Notes under the pieces: model-generated
Database searches by the model: none
The model's input: only the letters and a program-made list of their open reading frames with translations
What the model was told of the DNA's origin: nothing
In this document: piece by piece, positions 9,741-19,799 of the stretch
Layout of the letters: every line of letters begins with the position of its first letter
How positions within the stretch are numbered: the stretch's first letter is position 1
Assembly (NCBI GenBank): GCA_949825065.1
Contig: OX463864.1
Location: 11,397,787 to 11,461,786 of the forward strand
Length of the DNA stretch: 64,000 bases
Reading direction: 5' to 3'
Origin: Odontocerum albicorne
Lineage: Eukaryota > Arthropoda > Insecta > Trichoptera > Odontoceridae
Position numbers and translations under genes: made by a program

Positions 9741-9965
9741 GACCTCCGTGGTATGGTTGACAAGGTGCTTGTCTAAATACCCAAGCGAATCGGGTTCGAT
9801 TTTCAATGCTACTCAGATTTTTTAAAAGGCTTCTAGTCTGATTTTCACTTAAGGCTTTATAATAATACGTTTCTGTATGGTTGGAAAAGATTGCAGCGTG
9901 AAAATAAACTCGTCACGTTTAATTGTATACAACAAAAATATATTATAATATATTACAATACTAAT
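9741..9965 (+). mobile_element. SINE-A copy, full order
   Basis: Head GACCTCCGTGGTATGGTTGA with a TCGGGTTCGATTTTC B box (9788-9802), linker TCTAGTCTGATTTTCACTTA, core CTGTATGGTTGGAAAAGATT, then GCAGCGTGAAAATAA and the tail TGTATACAACAAAAATA. All parts are present in order; diverged. Confidence 0.85.
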
Positions 9966-9974
9966 ATATTTCTC

Positions 9975-10040
9975 TCGATAATATTGGGTTCGAATCCGAA
10001 GTGTGTGTTTGCTCTCTAAATGGCACTTATATAAATTCCC
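9975..10040 (+). repeat. B-box-like fragment linked to family E
   Basis: GATAATATTGGGTTCGAATC and CTCTAAATGGCACTTATA match 32773-32860 (GATAATAGTGGATTCGAACC, CTCTAAACGGCACTC). A shorter piece of the same sequence is at 48958-49000. Confidence 0.5.
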
Positions 10041-10044
10041 TTTT

Positions 10045-10750
10045 TAGTGTAATTATTATTTAAATCACGTCGTACGCGTGTAGGAAAAATTGAAAAAGAA
10101 ACGTATTTCCTAATCACAGTGTGCCTATCGTAGGCTGGTACGCAAGCGAGAGGGGCCATGCATATTCCCACTCCATGGCGTGCAAGACAGAGACGCACCT
10201 ACTTATGTACAGTGTGTTGTTATTACTAACAATCACAGGTTTGACTTTAGTTTGATTTAGGCCTATTTTAATTTTGTTATAATTTATACATAACAAAAAC
10301 ATATAAGGAACTAGACTGCGCTCGCAAGAACTGTTCTTAATCACGTACGCAAGAACGGGTCTTTCAGCTACTATGCATGTTGGAAGGGCCTTAACTCTTG
10401 AACGGGACTGTTTCGGATATTGACATATTTCATATCACATTACCAAAAGCGAAAGCAAATTTTCTTCTAAGATTGGGGGCGCTGGAAAGCACTTATCAGC
10501 TCACAATTTTTTGTATTTTTCAATGTAATAGGGCTAAGCCTGTATTGAGAAAATAAATAAGTTCAGGATTCAAGACACCCATATATGATGGTCTTCAGTC
10601 AGAATTATTGAGATTGAAATCCAGGATAGTTTCATGAAAAGATCAAAAGAACTGACAATTCCTCCAGATATAACGTGGTTTCTAAAATGAAAAGAAAAAA
10701 TACCTAACGACTGGATGGAATTTTGTAAAAAATAGCACCTAGACACTGCT
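10045..10750. other. Unassigned sequence, possibly retroelement-derived at its end
   Basis: No repeat family is seen in 10050-10550. The stretch 10560-10750 reads collinearly into the fossil at 10755-10990 (NTHIYDGLQSELLRLKSRIV), so it may be decayed reverse-transcriptase flank. Confidence 0.35.
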
Positions 10751-10754
10751 TTCT

Positions 10755-10985
10755 TGGTCTACTTGAAGAGCACTGAATAGACTGCAAGTAGATGTGTCTA
10801 GATGCAAGGTGAACATGAAGAGATGGGGCTTATGCGAATATACAAGACTCACAACATGTGCTGGTTTGTTCAAGTATCGGGTCTTCATGTTCTGGACAGG
10901 ACGTCATTTATGCGAATGATAGGGCGATGTCTATTGCTTCCTACTGCAAACACATGGCATAGTTGGTGGTCCGGACACGGAAATT
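10755..10985 (+). pseudogene. Jockey/R1-type non-LTR retroelement C-terminal fossil
   Basis: One frame gives RALNRLQVDVSRCKVNMKRW followed by GL. This resembles the LNRLRTGHGRC..L..WG motif just before the C-terminal zinc-knuckle region of jockey/R1-like ORF2 proteins. Downstream the cysteine-rich part is scrambled. The recognition is from memory and rests on about 25 residues. Confidence 0.6.
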
Positions 10986-11179
10986 AAATTATTTATGAAT
11001 TAATCTCCATTAATTATTTTTTAAATAGTATTCCTGGTAAATACTACGAATGCTTGATGGTTTTCTAAAAAAGGTTCATAAGGCATAATAGCATTTGTCA
11101 TTATTTACAAGTAATAATCTTCAACCTTTCAGCTCAACGTATTTCAGTGACAATGGTCTAGTAGAATATATAATAATAT

Positions 11180-11370
11180 AATATTAGTGGCAAGTATGAG
11201 AGAGGATGACAAAGAAAAGTATGGTTGAACCAAGTGAATGATTAAAAAAAAAAAACGCTGGAATTTAAAGAAATTGTAAGAGTTGTATGAGAAGGTGTAT
11301 GGATGAAGAAGAGGCGGAGACTGTATGTTGAATTAGAAAAATTTGGAGCCCTGCCGTTTCTGCCTATAAT
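11180..11370 (+). pseudogene. RTE-X retroelement 3' fragment
   Basis: GAAAAGTATGGTTGAACCAA (11213-11232), then GTGAATG, TGTAAGAGTTGTATGAGAAG, TGTATGGATGAAGAAGAGGC and GCCGTTTCTGCC follow the order of the RTE-X end at 44510-44690. It includes an 11-base A run. Confidence 0.7.
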
Positions 11371-11374
11371 ATCA

Positions 11375-11598
11375 GGGGAATGGTTTGATGGCATGTTAGT
11401 ATCGTTTGGTGGAAAGTTAAATTGTGATTTATTTATAAAATACTGGTTTTTATATCTTACCTTCAAATTATATTCCACCTGATTTCATTAAGTGACGCTT
11501 ATGAACTGTAATTATAAATTCAAAAGCTATACAATAATGATAACCTAACATATAATAAAACAGCACTATACGCGTCGTTTATTTCTTTATTTTAATTG
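11375..11598. other. Unassigned sequence
   Basis: No recognised repeat or reading frame. Confidence 0.35.
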
Positions 11599-11600
11599 GT

Positions 11601-11790
11601 GACCTCCATGGACTAAACAGTAAGATGCATGGCTTCAGCTCAGAGGTTTTTGATTCGATTCCCGATCCCTCGGGTTCGTCTTGTAATAGTACTCGCACGT
11701 GCCGAGTATGCATGTTAGTTTTGTCGCCTCTTCTCGTTCAGTAGTATACCTAAAACGCGCAAAGACGAGAGCTCTAAACCAGCTAGATAA
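11601..11790 (+). mobile_element. SINE-C copy with SINE-A-like head
   Basis: Head GACCTCCATGGACTAAACAG with the B-box region TTTTTGATTCGATTCCCGAT (11647-11666). The body continues with GTACTCGCACGTGCCGAGTA and GTTTTGTCGCCTCTTCTCGT, which aligns with 5535-5660. This copy shows that the SINE-A-type head and the SINE-C body belong together in some elements. Confidence 0.6.
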
Positions 11791-11799
11791 CTTGACTGG

Positions 11800-12400
11800 A
11801 GAAAATATTGTCTCTCGATCACTGTTCAAAACGTCTGAAACACTAATTTAGGGTACCATATGAAGAGAAAAGGAAGATGTTAGTTTTATCAAGAAAGGCT
11901 ATATTGGTTTTTAAACTTATTTGATGTTTGGCTGCATAAAATAATGTTTTATGAAAGAACATATAACATCACATAAAACCGCATATACTAACTATAATAA
12001 TTTGAAATGAATTTCACCTATCACCAGCAATTACGTGGAAGTTCAACAATAATGTCTGATTAAGAAACCTCCTAGTAAACAGTGTACATACTTTAAACCT
12101 GAAACACTAGCATTTCTACGTCCCTTAAACCGTTCCAGTGCTCCCCTACCAAGGCAACCAGCTCAGAATTGTGTGAGGTCAGTAAAGGTCCATGTCGCTT
12201 GTACGTGTATAGATATTATGTATATTCTGGCTCTTAGTGCGTGGGACGGCCTGAACCGTTAGCGAAACATGCATTGATACATCTAGCAAAATGCACCGGG
12301 GCAAAGAATCGAGGTATTCTTGTGCTAAAACAGATATAACAAAGAAATAATTCATTTTAATAAGCATATGTATTTAAAAAAAATATTTATACTTATATTA
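11800..12400. other. Unassigned sequence
   Basis: No recognised family or coding frame. The minus-strand frame at 12179-12367 has no domain that I know. Confidence 0.35.
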
Positions 12401-12405
12401 TTTTT

Positions 12406-12656
12406 GTGGCGTTATGGTAGAAGTTGATTGTCCGTTTTACCTTAGTTTACAGGAGAAGCAATATTAACTTTGATATGCTGTTAAAATCAGTACAAATAAG
12501 CATTTTTTAAGTTTTTCCAAACAATATATCTTTTGTTTGGATAATGACTGACACACCAAGTTTTGCCACAACATGCTGAGAAATATTTTCTACAAATTGG
12601 GAGAATAAATACAAAATGACAAAAACCGGACATATCAACTTCTGCCATAACGCGAC
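12406..12656. mobile_element. Miniature inverted-repeat element (about 251 bp)
   Basis: The left end GTGGCGTTATGGTAGAAGTT (12406-12425) is matched by the reverse complement at the right end, AACTTCTGCCATAACGCGAC (12637-12656). With neighbouring bases the arms are about 35 long with few mismatches. The interior has no open frame. The target duplication is not clear, so I cannot assign a superfamily. Confidence 0.8.
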
Positions 12657-12661
12657 AGATT

Positions 12662-12775
12662 TATAGTTAAGGCATTAACATTATGGAGGTTTAAAGACAT
12701 TGTAATTTGTTTTATCAAACACTGTGTATTCCACTTTTTTGTAACGGTATAACCTACATATCTCAGCTGTCAACG
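12662..12775 (-). repeat. 3' part of the family 1 hammerhead-bearing element
   Basis: The plus-strand text AAGGCATTAACATTATGGAG, TAATTTGTTTTATCAAACAC, TATTCCACTTTTTTGTAACG and GTATAACC is the reverse complement of the region following the hammerhead-like core at 58702-58795. The copy is truncated at GGTTATAC, just before the catalytic boxes. Confidence 0.65.
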
Positions 12776-12779
12776 ATTT

Positions 12780-13545
12780 GGTTATGTTTGTCTTTAGTCC
12801 TTCCGCACCATAAGGGTTAAATATCTACCCTAAAAATAAAGTGCGATTCCTAGGTAATAATTTTTAAAAGTTTATAATACCCTTGCCCCAATTGAGTTTT
12901 TCCATGGGTAATTTTTCCAGTCAACTCCTCCAAATGTACCGTAAAAGTCGATCCACCCCCGAACTCCCGCTGGAGCCCCTTCCCATCGGCACGTCCGACA
13001 TTTAATGGCTGTAATTTTTTGCAAGATTGTCCTACGCCATTATATAAAAACTCGGGTGGTTGATGACACCCTATATTTTCCAGGGTTATCAAAAATTCAT
13101 TAGTTATTTTTTTATCAAATATGATCCAAAACTTTGAACCATCACAACTTCGTATCCACCAAGTCACTTCACAAGTACATGAAGTTTGATAACACTAGAC
13201 ACGTTAGATAAATTCCAGGATTATTCTTGACTATTTTCCACTATTTTTTTTCGTAGTTGTTGCCTTGTTGAGTTGACTTAAACGATGTTCAACGTTCGAA
13301 AGCTTTGCAATCTTCATTTGTTTGTGAAATCATTATCATTCTATTATTTTTATAAGCTACTCAGGGATGCGTTAAAATGTCTTCTTTAATTTCAACCTTA
13401 ACCTTATTCCCTGCTTCAAATTCAACAGTTTTATCTATTTATCGTATCTAGAAAGCGTACTTCCCAAACAGCGCAATTACTAGTTCCCAAACAGCGCAGT
13501 AACTAGTTCTAATCTTGCATTATTTACCTATACATTGCAATTACC
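12780..13545. other. Unassigned sequence
   Basis: The 12850-13167 minus-strand frame (105 codons) contains no domain that I recognise and is not supported as a gene. A short tandem pair ACTAGTTCCCAAACAGCGCA lies at 13461-13505. Confidence 0.4.
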
Positions 13546-13554
13546 CAAATGTTC

Positions 13555-13790
13555 CCCCCTTTCACTCTTTTTGGGAGGTTTTATCAAAAATTAGCATTAT
13601 ATGTGAACACTACACAATACATTTTACTACACCTAAAGTCGAATGTGTCACTATCACTTATCGGAAGATCAAATATTTCTTTGTAGTTAGTTCATCTTCC
13701 CTAGGTTAGTTTTCTGACCAAATGTATTTTCTGAACATATGTAGATGCGGAGAAGTACCTAACCCTTAAAAATATTAGAAAATCAATGTA
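13555..13790 (+). repeat. Family E copy, uninterrupted
   Basis: TTTTTGGGAGGTTTTATCAA, TTATATGTGAACACTACACA, TACTACACCTAAAGTCG, GTTAGTTCATCTTCCC and GTAGATGCGGAGAAGTACC follow the same order as 8145-8172 plus 9113-9320, but with no mariner. Confidence 0.75.
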
Positions 13791-13914
13791 GAGTGTAAGG
13801 ATAGAAAGTTAATAGCGGTGCGGTGCATATTAGATTTACTTATTACTTCCCAGCATCTGGATCTGTGTAATTAGGTTAAATCTGTATTGGGAATTAAAAC
13901 AAATATATTTACAT

Positions 13915-14025
13915 AAACATATTTGATAACTTACCAAGAGAAGACGAACTACAAAGAAAACTTTGTAGCTCTTCCGATGTGTAATAGTAACACATTCAGG
14001 TTTAGGTGTAGTGAAGTCTGAATAA
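13915..14025 (-). repeat. Family E fragment
   Basis: The antisense of the family E end (TAACTTACCAAGAGAAGACG, TCTTCCGATGTGTAATAGTA, TTTAGGTGTAGTG) abuts the Tc1/mariner-type element that begins at 14045. Confidence 0.6.
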
Positions 14026-14044
14026 AACTTAAGTAAAGTAAATA

Positions 14045-14605
14045 AAGGGTCTTTCAAAATGAGCGGTTCTTTTAATTCTATTTTTTTTAATTCTTGAATA
14101 AAACACACAATTTGCTTTGCTTTCAAAAAGCTTTTTATTGGTCATTGAAGTATAATGTATGACATTTAAACACAAAAAACAATATCCGCCAAACGTCCAC
14201 CTCTTGCAGCTACACAGATGCCCACTCTTTTGTCAAAATTTTCGATGACATTTTGGCATAATTGCGGTTCTAACTCACCAATAACGCGAATAATTTCGTC
14301 CTTCAACTCAGGAATTGATTGAAGGTCATTCTAATAGACCTGGCTTTTCACGTAACCCCAGAGAAAATAGTCCAACGGTGTCAGATCATATGATCTTGGT
14401 GGCAAATTAACATCACCGTTTCCGGAGATTACAATACTCGTACATAAAATAATTCAACAATTTGAACGCGTTGTTGTATTGTACCATATACGACTCCATT
14501 TTTACAAATGTCATACATTACACTTCTCAAATGTCACAAGACTCAGACAAGTTCGCGACGCCATCTGTGTTTTATCCAAGAATTAAAAAAAACCGCTCAA
14601 TTTGT
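14045..14605 (-). mobile_element. Deleted Tc1/mariner-type element, copy 1
   Basis: The left end AAGGGTCTTTCAAAATGAGC follows TA at 14043-14044. The right end keeps AACCGCTCAATTTG but lacks the final dozen bases. The minus strand carries a decayed transposase. The internal order and the deletion junction match the copy at 49853-50381, so both descend from one deleted master. Confidence 0.85.
14170..14500 (-). pseudogene. DDE transposase remnant (N-terminus fused to C-terminus)
   Basis: The minus strand from about 14500 starts near MESYMVQ (N-terminus), then jumps at about 14415-14430 to DVNLPPRSYDLTPLDYFLWG, which holds the third catalytic region typical of Tc1/mariner relatives (PPRSPDLTPLDYFLWGY). 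It continues with SIPELKDEIIRVIGELEPQL and ENFDKRVGIC, then ARGGRLADIVF. Most of the catalytic domain is gone, and there is an in-frame stop (SQVY then stop). Non-functional. Confidence 0.8.
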
Positions 14606-14609
14606 ACTT

Positions 14610-15005
14610 AATACGTATACAAACTATAAAAACTACGTGATTTATAAGGCGCAGTTTATTTTTATTTTTTTCATGTTTATAAATCTTTCAGAAAACTGAA
14701 AATCAGGGTGTTATTGGAAAGGAGTTATTAGTTTGTATACGAGTATTTCAGGGTTTTTTAGGACATCCCTATTCCGAGTAAATGCGATCGTAACTCATAA
14801 AATTTTCAGAACTTTGTATCTTTTTTAACCATTTTCTAACTTTTTACGTCACTAGACAGGGACCGTACTGGAAATATAAGTTGAGAAAAGAAATTATTCC
14901 TTATTTGTTTCTACGTATTATATTTTATTACAGTGGACGCTTTATTAACATTAGTTTGAAAGAATAATCGTATTCTTATGAAAAAAACTACGATAGAAAA
15001 AATCG
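14610..15005. other. Unassigned sequence
   Basis: No recognised repeat or reading frame. Confidence 0.35.
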
Positions 15006-15009
15006 AAAC

Positions 15010-15175
15010 CTTATGACGCTTGAACTGTTGCGGGTCTGATTCCCGCAGCTACCATTTTTTTCAAAGGAAGTTCTTCCTGGTTTCCACTTTACGCTTCTGT
15101 TACATATTTTTGATTGATTGGAAAGATTGACAAATGGTAATAAGTGCGTGATTTTGTATACAACGATAGATTTAA
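15010..15175 (+). mobile_element. SINE-A copy, 5'-truncated
   Basis: It starts in the B-box region (GCGGGTCTGATTCCCGCAGC), then TCCTGGTTTCCACTTTA, the core TTTGATTGATTGGAAAGATT, GGTAATAAG and the tail TTGTATACAACGATAG. Confidence 0.75.
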
Positions 15176-15224
15176 ACAATACAATTTATTCATAATCGAA
15201 CATATATACTACAATCACACTGTG

Positions 15225-15295
15225 TTCATTGCGGGATAGGCAAAGAGAACAGATATCTACGCTCTTCGATCCATTTATGCGTAATCTTATATTTA
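15225..15295 (-). repeat. Possible RTE-X end fragment
   Basis: GCGGGATAGGCAAAGAGAAC (15231-15250) resembles the antisense of the conserved RTE-X TTCTCTGCCTATCCC segment. Short and uncertain. Confidence 0.4.
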
Positions 15296-15349
15296 TGCGT
15301 TTATTTTTCCCTTCCTACATTTTCTTGCCAACTTAAATTTATTTCTTAT

Positions 15350-15712
15350 CTCAGCCTTCCTCTGGAAGCATTCGAAATGTGGATGCACCGGAGAATGCTA
15401 CGGACACCCTGGAAGGATATGGTCAGTAACACAAGGGTTCTTCAAAGAACCAAAGTTGATAGAGAGTTGCTGACTAATATTAAAATCTGAAAGGTGTCCT
15501 ATTTGGGTAATGTACTTAGAGGAGCAAAATACAAATTACTGCACCTGATCATCCAAGGCAAAATAGAGGGTCGAAGAGGTGTTGGCAGGAGGCAAGTCTT
15601 CTGGCTCCGCAATATATGTGATTGGACTGACATAAGGAGCGTTGGAGATCTTTTTCGGGCTGCCGGGGACAAAGATACCTACTCTCAGGCGATATTCAAC
15701 GTTGGGTGAACC
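15350..15712 (+). pseudogene. Non-LTR reverse transcriptase C-terminal fossil
   Basis: The frame reads LPLEAFEMWMHRRMLRTPWK and DMVSN, then RTKVDRELLTNIK, one stop, KVSYLGNVLRGAKYKLLHLI, IQGKIEGRRGVGRRQVFWLR, NICDWT and LFRAAGDK. This follows the order of a widespread insect RTE-like ORF2 C-terminus (FEMW..RRMLRI.WTD, LEYLGH..R..KY.LL.LI.QGK..G.RG.GRR...WL.NLR.W). One internal stop and no upstream RT domain, so it is a 5'-truncated dead copy. Confidence 0.85.
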
Positions 15713-15719
15713 TGACATG

Positions 15720-16835
15720 ACACTAAGAAGAAGCCTTTTCTACCACAGTCGCCACGCAACTTAAACCTGTATATTTATTTAGTCTGTATGGTGTCGTTCA
15801 ATCTCTCCACACGTGTCATGTTTTATAAAATAATATAATGTAACATATATTTTATTAAATGTGACTTTTATGTTTAATTAATGAAATTAACATTTAACAA
15901 AAGTTTCGGATTTAACTTTGTAGGACTTCATTTTTAAATATGTAATAATTGATTATATTCTTATTTCATTACTTACATCTATCACCGCGACACGTGTTTT
16001 GCTCTTTCCACCAGAAGAGAGCCTCAAATAGGAGATAGAAACATGTGTCGCGGGGCAAAGTATATTATTATTAAACATTCGAATACAAATACTTTTATTT
16101 ACATTCATACTGTTAAACTTAAAAAATCTCATTCTGAAGCAATTTTTCAATTTTTAAATCACTTATCAAAAAATGGTTCTATGAATGAAAGAAAAACATA
16201 CGTGTAGCTTTTTATATTAGAAAAATCAAAATGATAAAAATGAATCTTGGAAATGGAACACTGAATTCACCCCGTTCATTTATACCCTCTCTCATCAGAA
16301 CCAACTACCCTGTTTATGTAGACAGTCACTTAAGGTTTTCATTTTTCATGTCTTTTTTCGGCAATTTTTCAACCCCTTTGCAAGAAATATCACTAGAAAG
16401 GGTGAAAAAACCCCACCATGAAAAAATGTGACGCAATTTGTTCTACACTAAAGAGATTGGATGGGATTAATAAAAAAATAAGTTCAGAGTACCATATGGT
16501 TCCTTCATATAACTTATTTTTTAAATATTTATTGTACAATTTCGACTTTGAAATGTTTGCGAATAATTGACATATTGAATGAAAAATTACGGTTTTTATC
16601 GCGTAATAATCTTTATAGACTTAACTGATTTTGAAGCATTAATCGGGCATCATTCTCATGAAGCTAGTGTTTTCATTTGTTTTTGAGTAATCAAGCTCAA
16701 AAATATCTATTGACAGTTACTATAGATATTTTTGAGATTGATGACTTAAAAAATATCTGTGGCAGTCATCACTGCTGCTTGGTTTTGCCATTTTGTTTTT
16801 AGATACTTCGTTATCATGATCATTATTGTTCAAAT
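15720..16835. other. Unassigned sequence with one perfect hairpin
   Basis: Nothing coding is recognised. CTCAAAAATATCTAT at 16696-16710 pairs perfectly with 16722-16736 across an 11-base loop. An inverted segment GACACGTGTTTTGCTC (15989) / ACATGTGTCGCGGGGC (16041) also gives a weaker hairpin. Confidence 0.45.
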
Positions 16836-16839
16836 GATA

Positions 16840-17200
16840 TTAATGTTGAGAATATGCGTACACTAAGGAAACTTTATGGAGGTTAAATATATTTATAAAG
16901 GTGGATAGAAGATGGATAATGCAAGTCTTGTCTTATCAGTAAGATGAAGAAAGGATAGTTACCATAGTTTTGATATGTGGATACAATTATCGACCAAAGA
17001 ATGACTAAATTAGTATACAAATCAGAAGTGTAAGGTGTGCGTGGAAGAGATAGACCTAAAAAATGTGACTTGATCAGGTGGAAGCTTTTGAAAGAAGGCC
17101 AAACTACAAGTATGAATGTGGAGAAGGTGAAAGTTGTGTTCTTGAATAGAAAAGTTTGGAAATCTGTTTCTTCGGCCCTTTTTGCGACTAAGGGTTAACT
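16840..17200 (+). pseudogene. RTE-X retroelement 3' fragment
   Basis: GAATATGCGTACACTAAGGA (EMRALRR-like), GACCAAAGAATGACTAAATT, GTGTGCGTGGAAGAGATAGA, CCTAAAAAATGTGACTTGAT, CAGGTGG and TTTCTTCGGCCC follow the RTE-X order. Many stops and frameshifts. Confidence 0.7.
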
Positions 17201-17494
17201 CACGTGGTACATACTTATAACTACGTCTAGGAACTTATGAAGTTTTGAGAATTTCATCGAAGGAATTTAAAAAATTATTACTCAAATCTATCTGGGACGC
17301 TCTGAAGTTCGCCTAAAGTGAAAGAAAATACAAAACTACAAACAAATGTCGCCTTAACATAATTGTATTTATAAATGCATGGTGTGCGTGGAACTGGTAA
17401 ACTGGTAAAGTTAAGTATGCAACACATGTAATATAACATTGAGGAAACGAAAATGGTGTGTTGGTATTGTATTGAAGTATATTTCACTTTCGTT

Positions 17495-17700
17495 GTTTAC
17501 CTGACGAGGTTGTTGCCATGAGGCAATCATTTCCAGCCAACCAGATTTTTTTTTAAATATACTTTAAGAGAAAATTAGACTATAACCCTTTTTTTTTTTA
17601 ATAAATTGGGTCCTAACAGGAAATGACCCTGTAACCTTTGGCCTGGAATATAGATGTCCAACTAACTAGGCAACGGTGGTCGTGTTCGAATAGAAAAGTG
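17495..17700 (-). mobile_element. SINE-A copy
   Basis: In antisense: tail remnant GACGAGGTTGTTGCCATGAG, core AATCATTTCCAGCCAACCAG, linker ATTAGACTATAACCC, and head CTGTAACCTTTGGCCTGGAA with TCCAACTAACTAGGCAACGG (A box). The head and core are both present. Confidence 0.75.
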
Positions 17701-17704
17701 TAGA

Positions 17705-18525
17705 AATCTGTCGACCAAAAAAAATACTGCATAGTGATATATATATTATGTTCCATTGATTTCGTTAAGAGTAGAACATACGAAAATAATACTTCTAAAA
17801 ATTAAAGTAATAAAATCTTCATGTATTTCTTTCAAACTGATAAATTTATAATTCCCGTAATATTTCCAATTAGATTATTTAAGCCTTTCGAGATAGATAC
17901 TGGCGTCTATATAAAAAAAGATAAAAGAAGAAAAAGAGGAGAGTGACTCAGACGGAATACGTAAAACGTTATAATATAAATTAAATTGAAAGCGATAAAA
18001 ACAAGAAAGTCGCGACCCGCTTAACAATTCCGTTTTTCTCAATTCTGGACATTAATTACTCGTCCGCCCTGTATTATATAAGACGAGGGAAAATTTTGAA
18101 ATTTTAAAATGTTTAAACGTTATTCCGCAGAAAGAATAATAATCGAGACGCAAAGAAAATGGGAAGGGGTTGAGTTTTTTTTTCTCGTTTGATAGGGAAT
18201 GGGTAATGGATAAAATGTATTTTGAATATTTAAACGACATGCTTTATAAATATCTTAGTGTATTTAAAAAAATATTATTTGATAGAACTGTGTAATAAAT
18301 TATACAATATATAAAATGTTGTTACGAAGAATCAATTTAATATAATCGGAATCGGTTAGATGTGTTAATGAATTAAAAGATCAAGTTTTTTTCAACCTTA
18401 TGAATACGAAATGACATTTTGTAAGCTTCTTATTAAAACCTCATATTTGAAATATTATCTATATTTATTTTTCAATAAAAAATATTATTCTCAATATATC
18501 TAATGTTGATTTAAAGAAATAATTA
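17705..18525. other. Unassigned, mostly unique-looking sequence
   Basis: No repeat family is recognised. The part at 17925-18180 has purine-rich runs and more CG dinucleotides than its neighbours. No gene is supported. Confidence 0.35.
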
Positions 18526-18529
18526 TTAA

Positions 18530-18799
18530 CACGTTCACTGCGTCGAACACGGCTCCCGTGTCCATACAAATATTTTGTATGGACACGGGAATCCTTGAAT
18601 GTTTAGTGCACTCATTAACGTCTCCCGATAAGGATTTGTCGCCGGTTTCATGTGTTTTGAAGACACGAAGGAATACACTTGTATATGATGTTTCAATAGA
18701 AAGTAGAATTTGATTTTTAACAAAGTTATGGGTTTTAAAAAATTCGCGAATTTTCAGCATCTCTGTATGACATTTAGTATTTTATACGCAGTGAACGTG
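18530..18799. mobile_element. piggyBac-type miniature element
   Basis: The ends CACGTTCACTGCG (18530-18542) and CGCAGTGAACGTG (18787-18799) are perfect inverted repeats flanked by TTAA at 18526-18529 and 18800-18803. TTAA duplication is the hallmark of piggyBac-like transposons. The element is 270 bases with no transposase. A second, internal hairpin (18555-18569 with 18575-18589) has perfect 15-base arms starting CCCGTGTCC. The minus-strand frames inside have no recognisable domain. Confidence 0.93.
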
Positions 18800-18809
18800 T
18801 TAATGGGGC

Positions 18810-19020
18810 AAACACAGTGGAATAGCACAATCTTTTTTTATTTAAAATAAATATCTTTACTAGTTACTTGATTTCCGAAAAAAAACGAACTGTAGAGTAC
18901 AATTATATAACAATAATAAAACCTTCCATTTAGTGAATATAGAGAACTAGGCAAAGCCTGTGACGAAGTGATCTCATTCTTTAATTGTAATTACGTACAT
19001 TTGTCCTAAATACTATAACA
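18810..19020. other. Unassigned sequence
   Basis: A trace AACTAGGCAAAGCCTGTGACG (18947-18967) is a small inverted repeat (AGGC..GCCT). Nothing else is seen. Confidence 0.3.
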
Positions 19021-19025
19021 TTTAT

Positions 19026-19790
19026 TTAAATGTTATTTGTGGACAATATGGTTCTATGTGATGAGAAAATTGGGATAATCCAAGTAAAACTGGATACATG
19101 GGAACATATTTTGGAGGAAACTGTATTTAAAATAAGCGGAGCCAAGACTGAACACATGATAGGTACACCAGATACGGACACTAGAACGACCAATCCGAAA
19201 CTCAACTCCGATCTGGAACTCCAATCTAAAAGCCTACTAAGGACAAATTTATTCAAATATATTTGCTATCATTACAACAAATAAGGAGGTGCTCCAAGAA
19301 GTAAAAATTGTCTGGAACAAATGGAGAGAAATGACGGGGATTATGTGTTACAAAGGCTACCAATAAAGTTTAAGAGCCAGATCTACAAGACTGTGATAAG
19401 GCCAGGTATACTACATGGAGCCGAGTGTTGTCCTCGGCTCCATGTAGTATACCTGGAAAAAAGGAAAAACTGTTTCGTGTCGCAGAGCTATGTATATGCT
19501 ACGGTGGTCACTGAGTGTCACTAGATTGAATAAGATCCGAAATTAACAGATTTGTGGAACAGTCCAAGTGACGCCAATAGTAGATAAAGCCTGGGAAGCA
19601 CGACAACGTTGGCAACGGCGGGTTGAGAAGATAAATTGACAGCCACGAGTTGAAAACTTCCGAATAGACGCAGAGGTAGACCCAAAAATAGTCTATATAA
19701 AAGTGGAAGAGGATATAATGAGATTCGAACTATCCCCGAGTGATTGGCGTGATCGAGAGAGATAGAAGGAAAAGGCAAACTGATACCATA
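19026..19790 (+). pseudogene. RTE-type reverse transcriptase fossil
   Basis: MLFVDNMVLCDEKIGIIQVK corresponds to the RT catalytic block (usually FADD or YADD; here FVDN, so two changes). Then KLDTWEHILEE, FKISGAKTEHM, a stop, WNKWREMTG-like MERNDGDYVLQRLPIKFKSQ, IYKTVIRPGILHGAECCP and, after a local inversion, TRLNKIRN and WRDRERWKEKA further on. The order is that of RTE/BovB-like ORF2 from the YADD block to the C-terminus. Loss of the catalytic aspartate, stops and an inserted hairpin (19402-19456) make it dead. Confidence 0.85.
19402..19456. repeat. Perfect 24-base-arm hairpin inside the RT fossil
   Basis: Arm 19402-19425 (starting CCAGGTATACTACATGG) is followed by a 7-base loop and by its exact reverse complement at 19433-19456. 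The left arm encodes the RPGILHGAEC segment of the RT, so the right arm is an inverted duplicate of coding sequence. Confidence 0.95.
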
Positions 19791-19799
19791 AGGCGAAGG

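Noticed and set aside
12850..13167. 105-codon minus-strand frame
   Set aside because: No recognisable domain, no nearby splice or promoter signals that I can support, and length compatible with chance.
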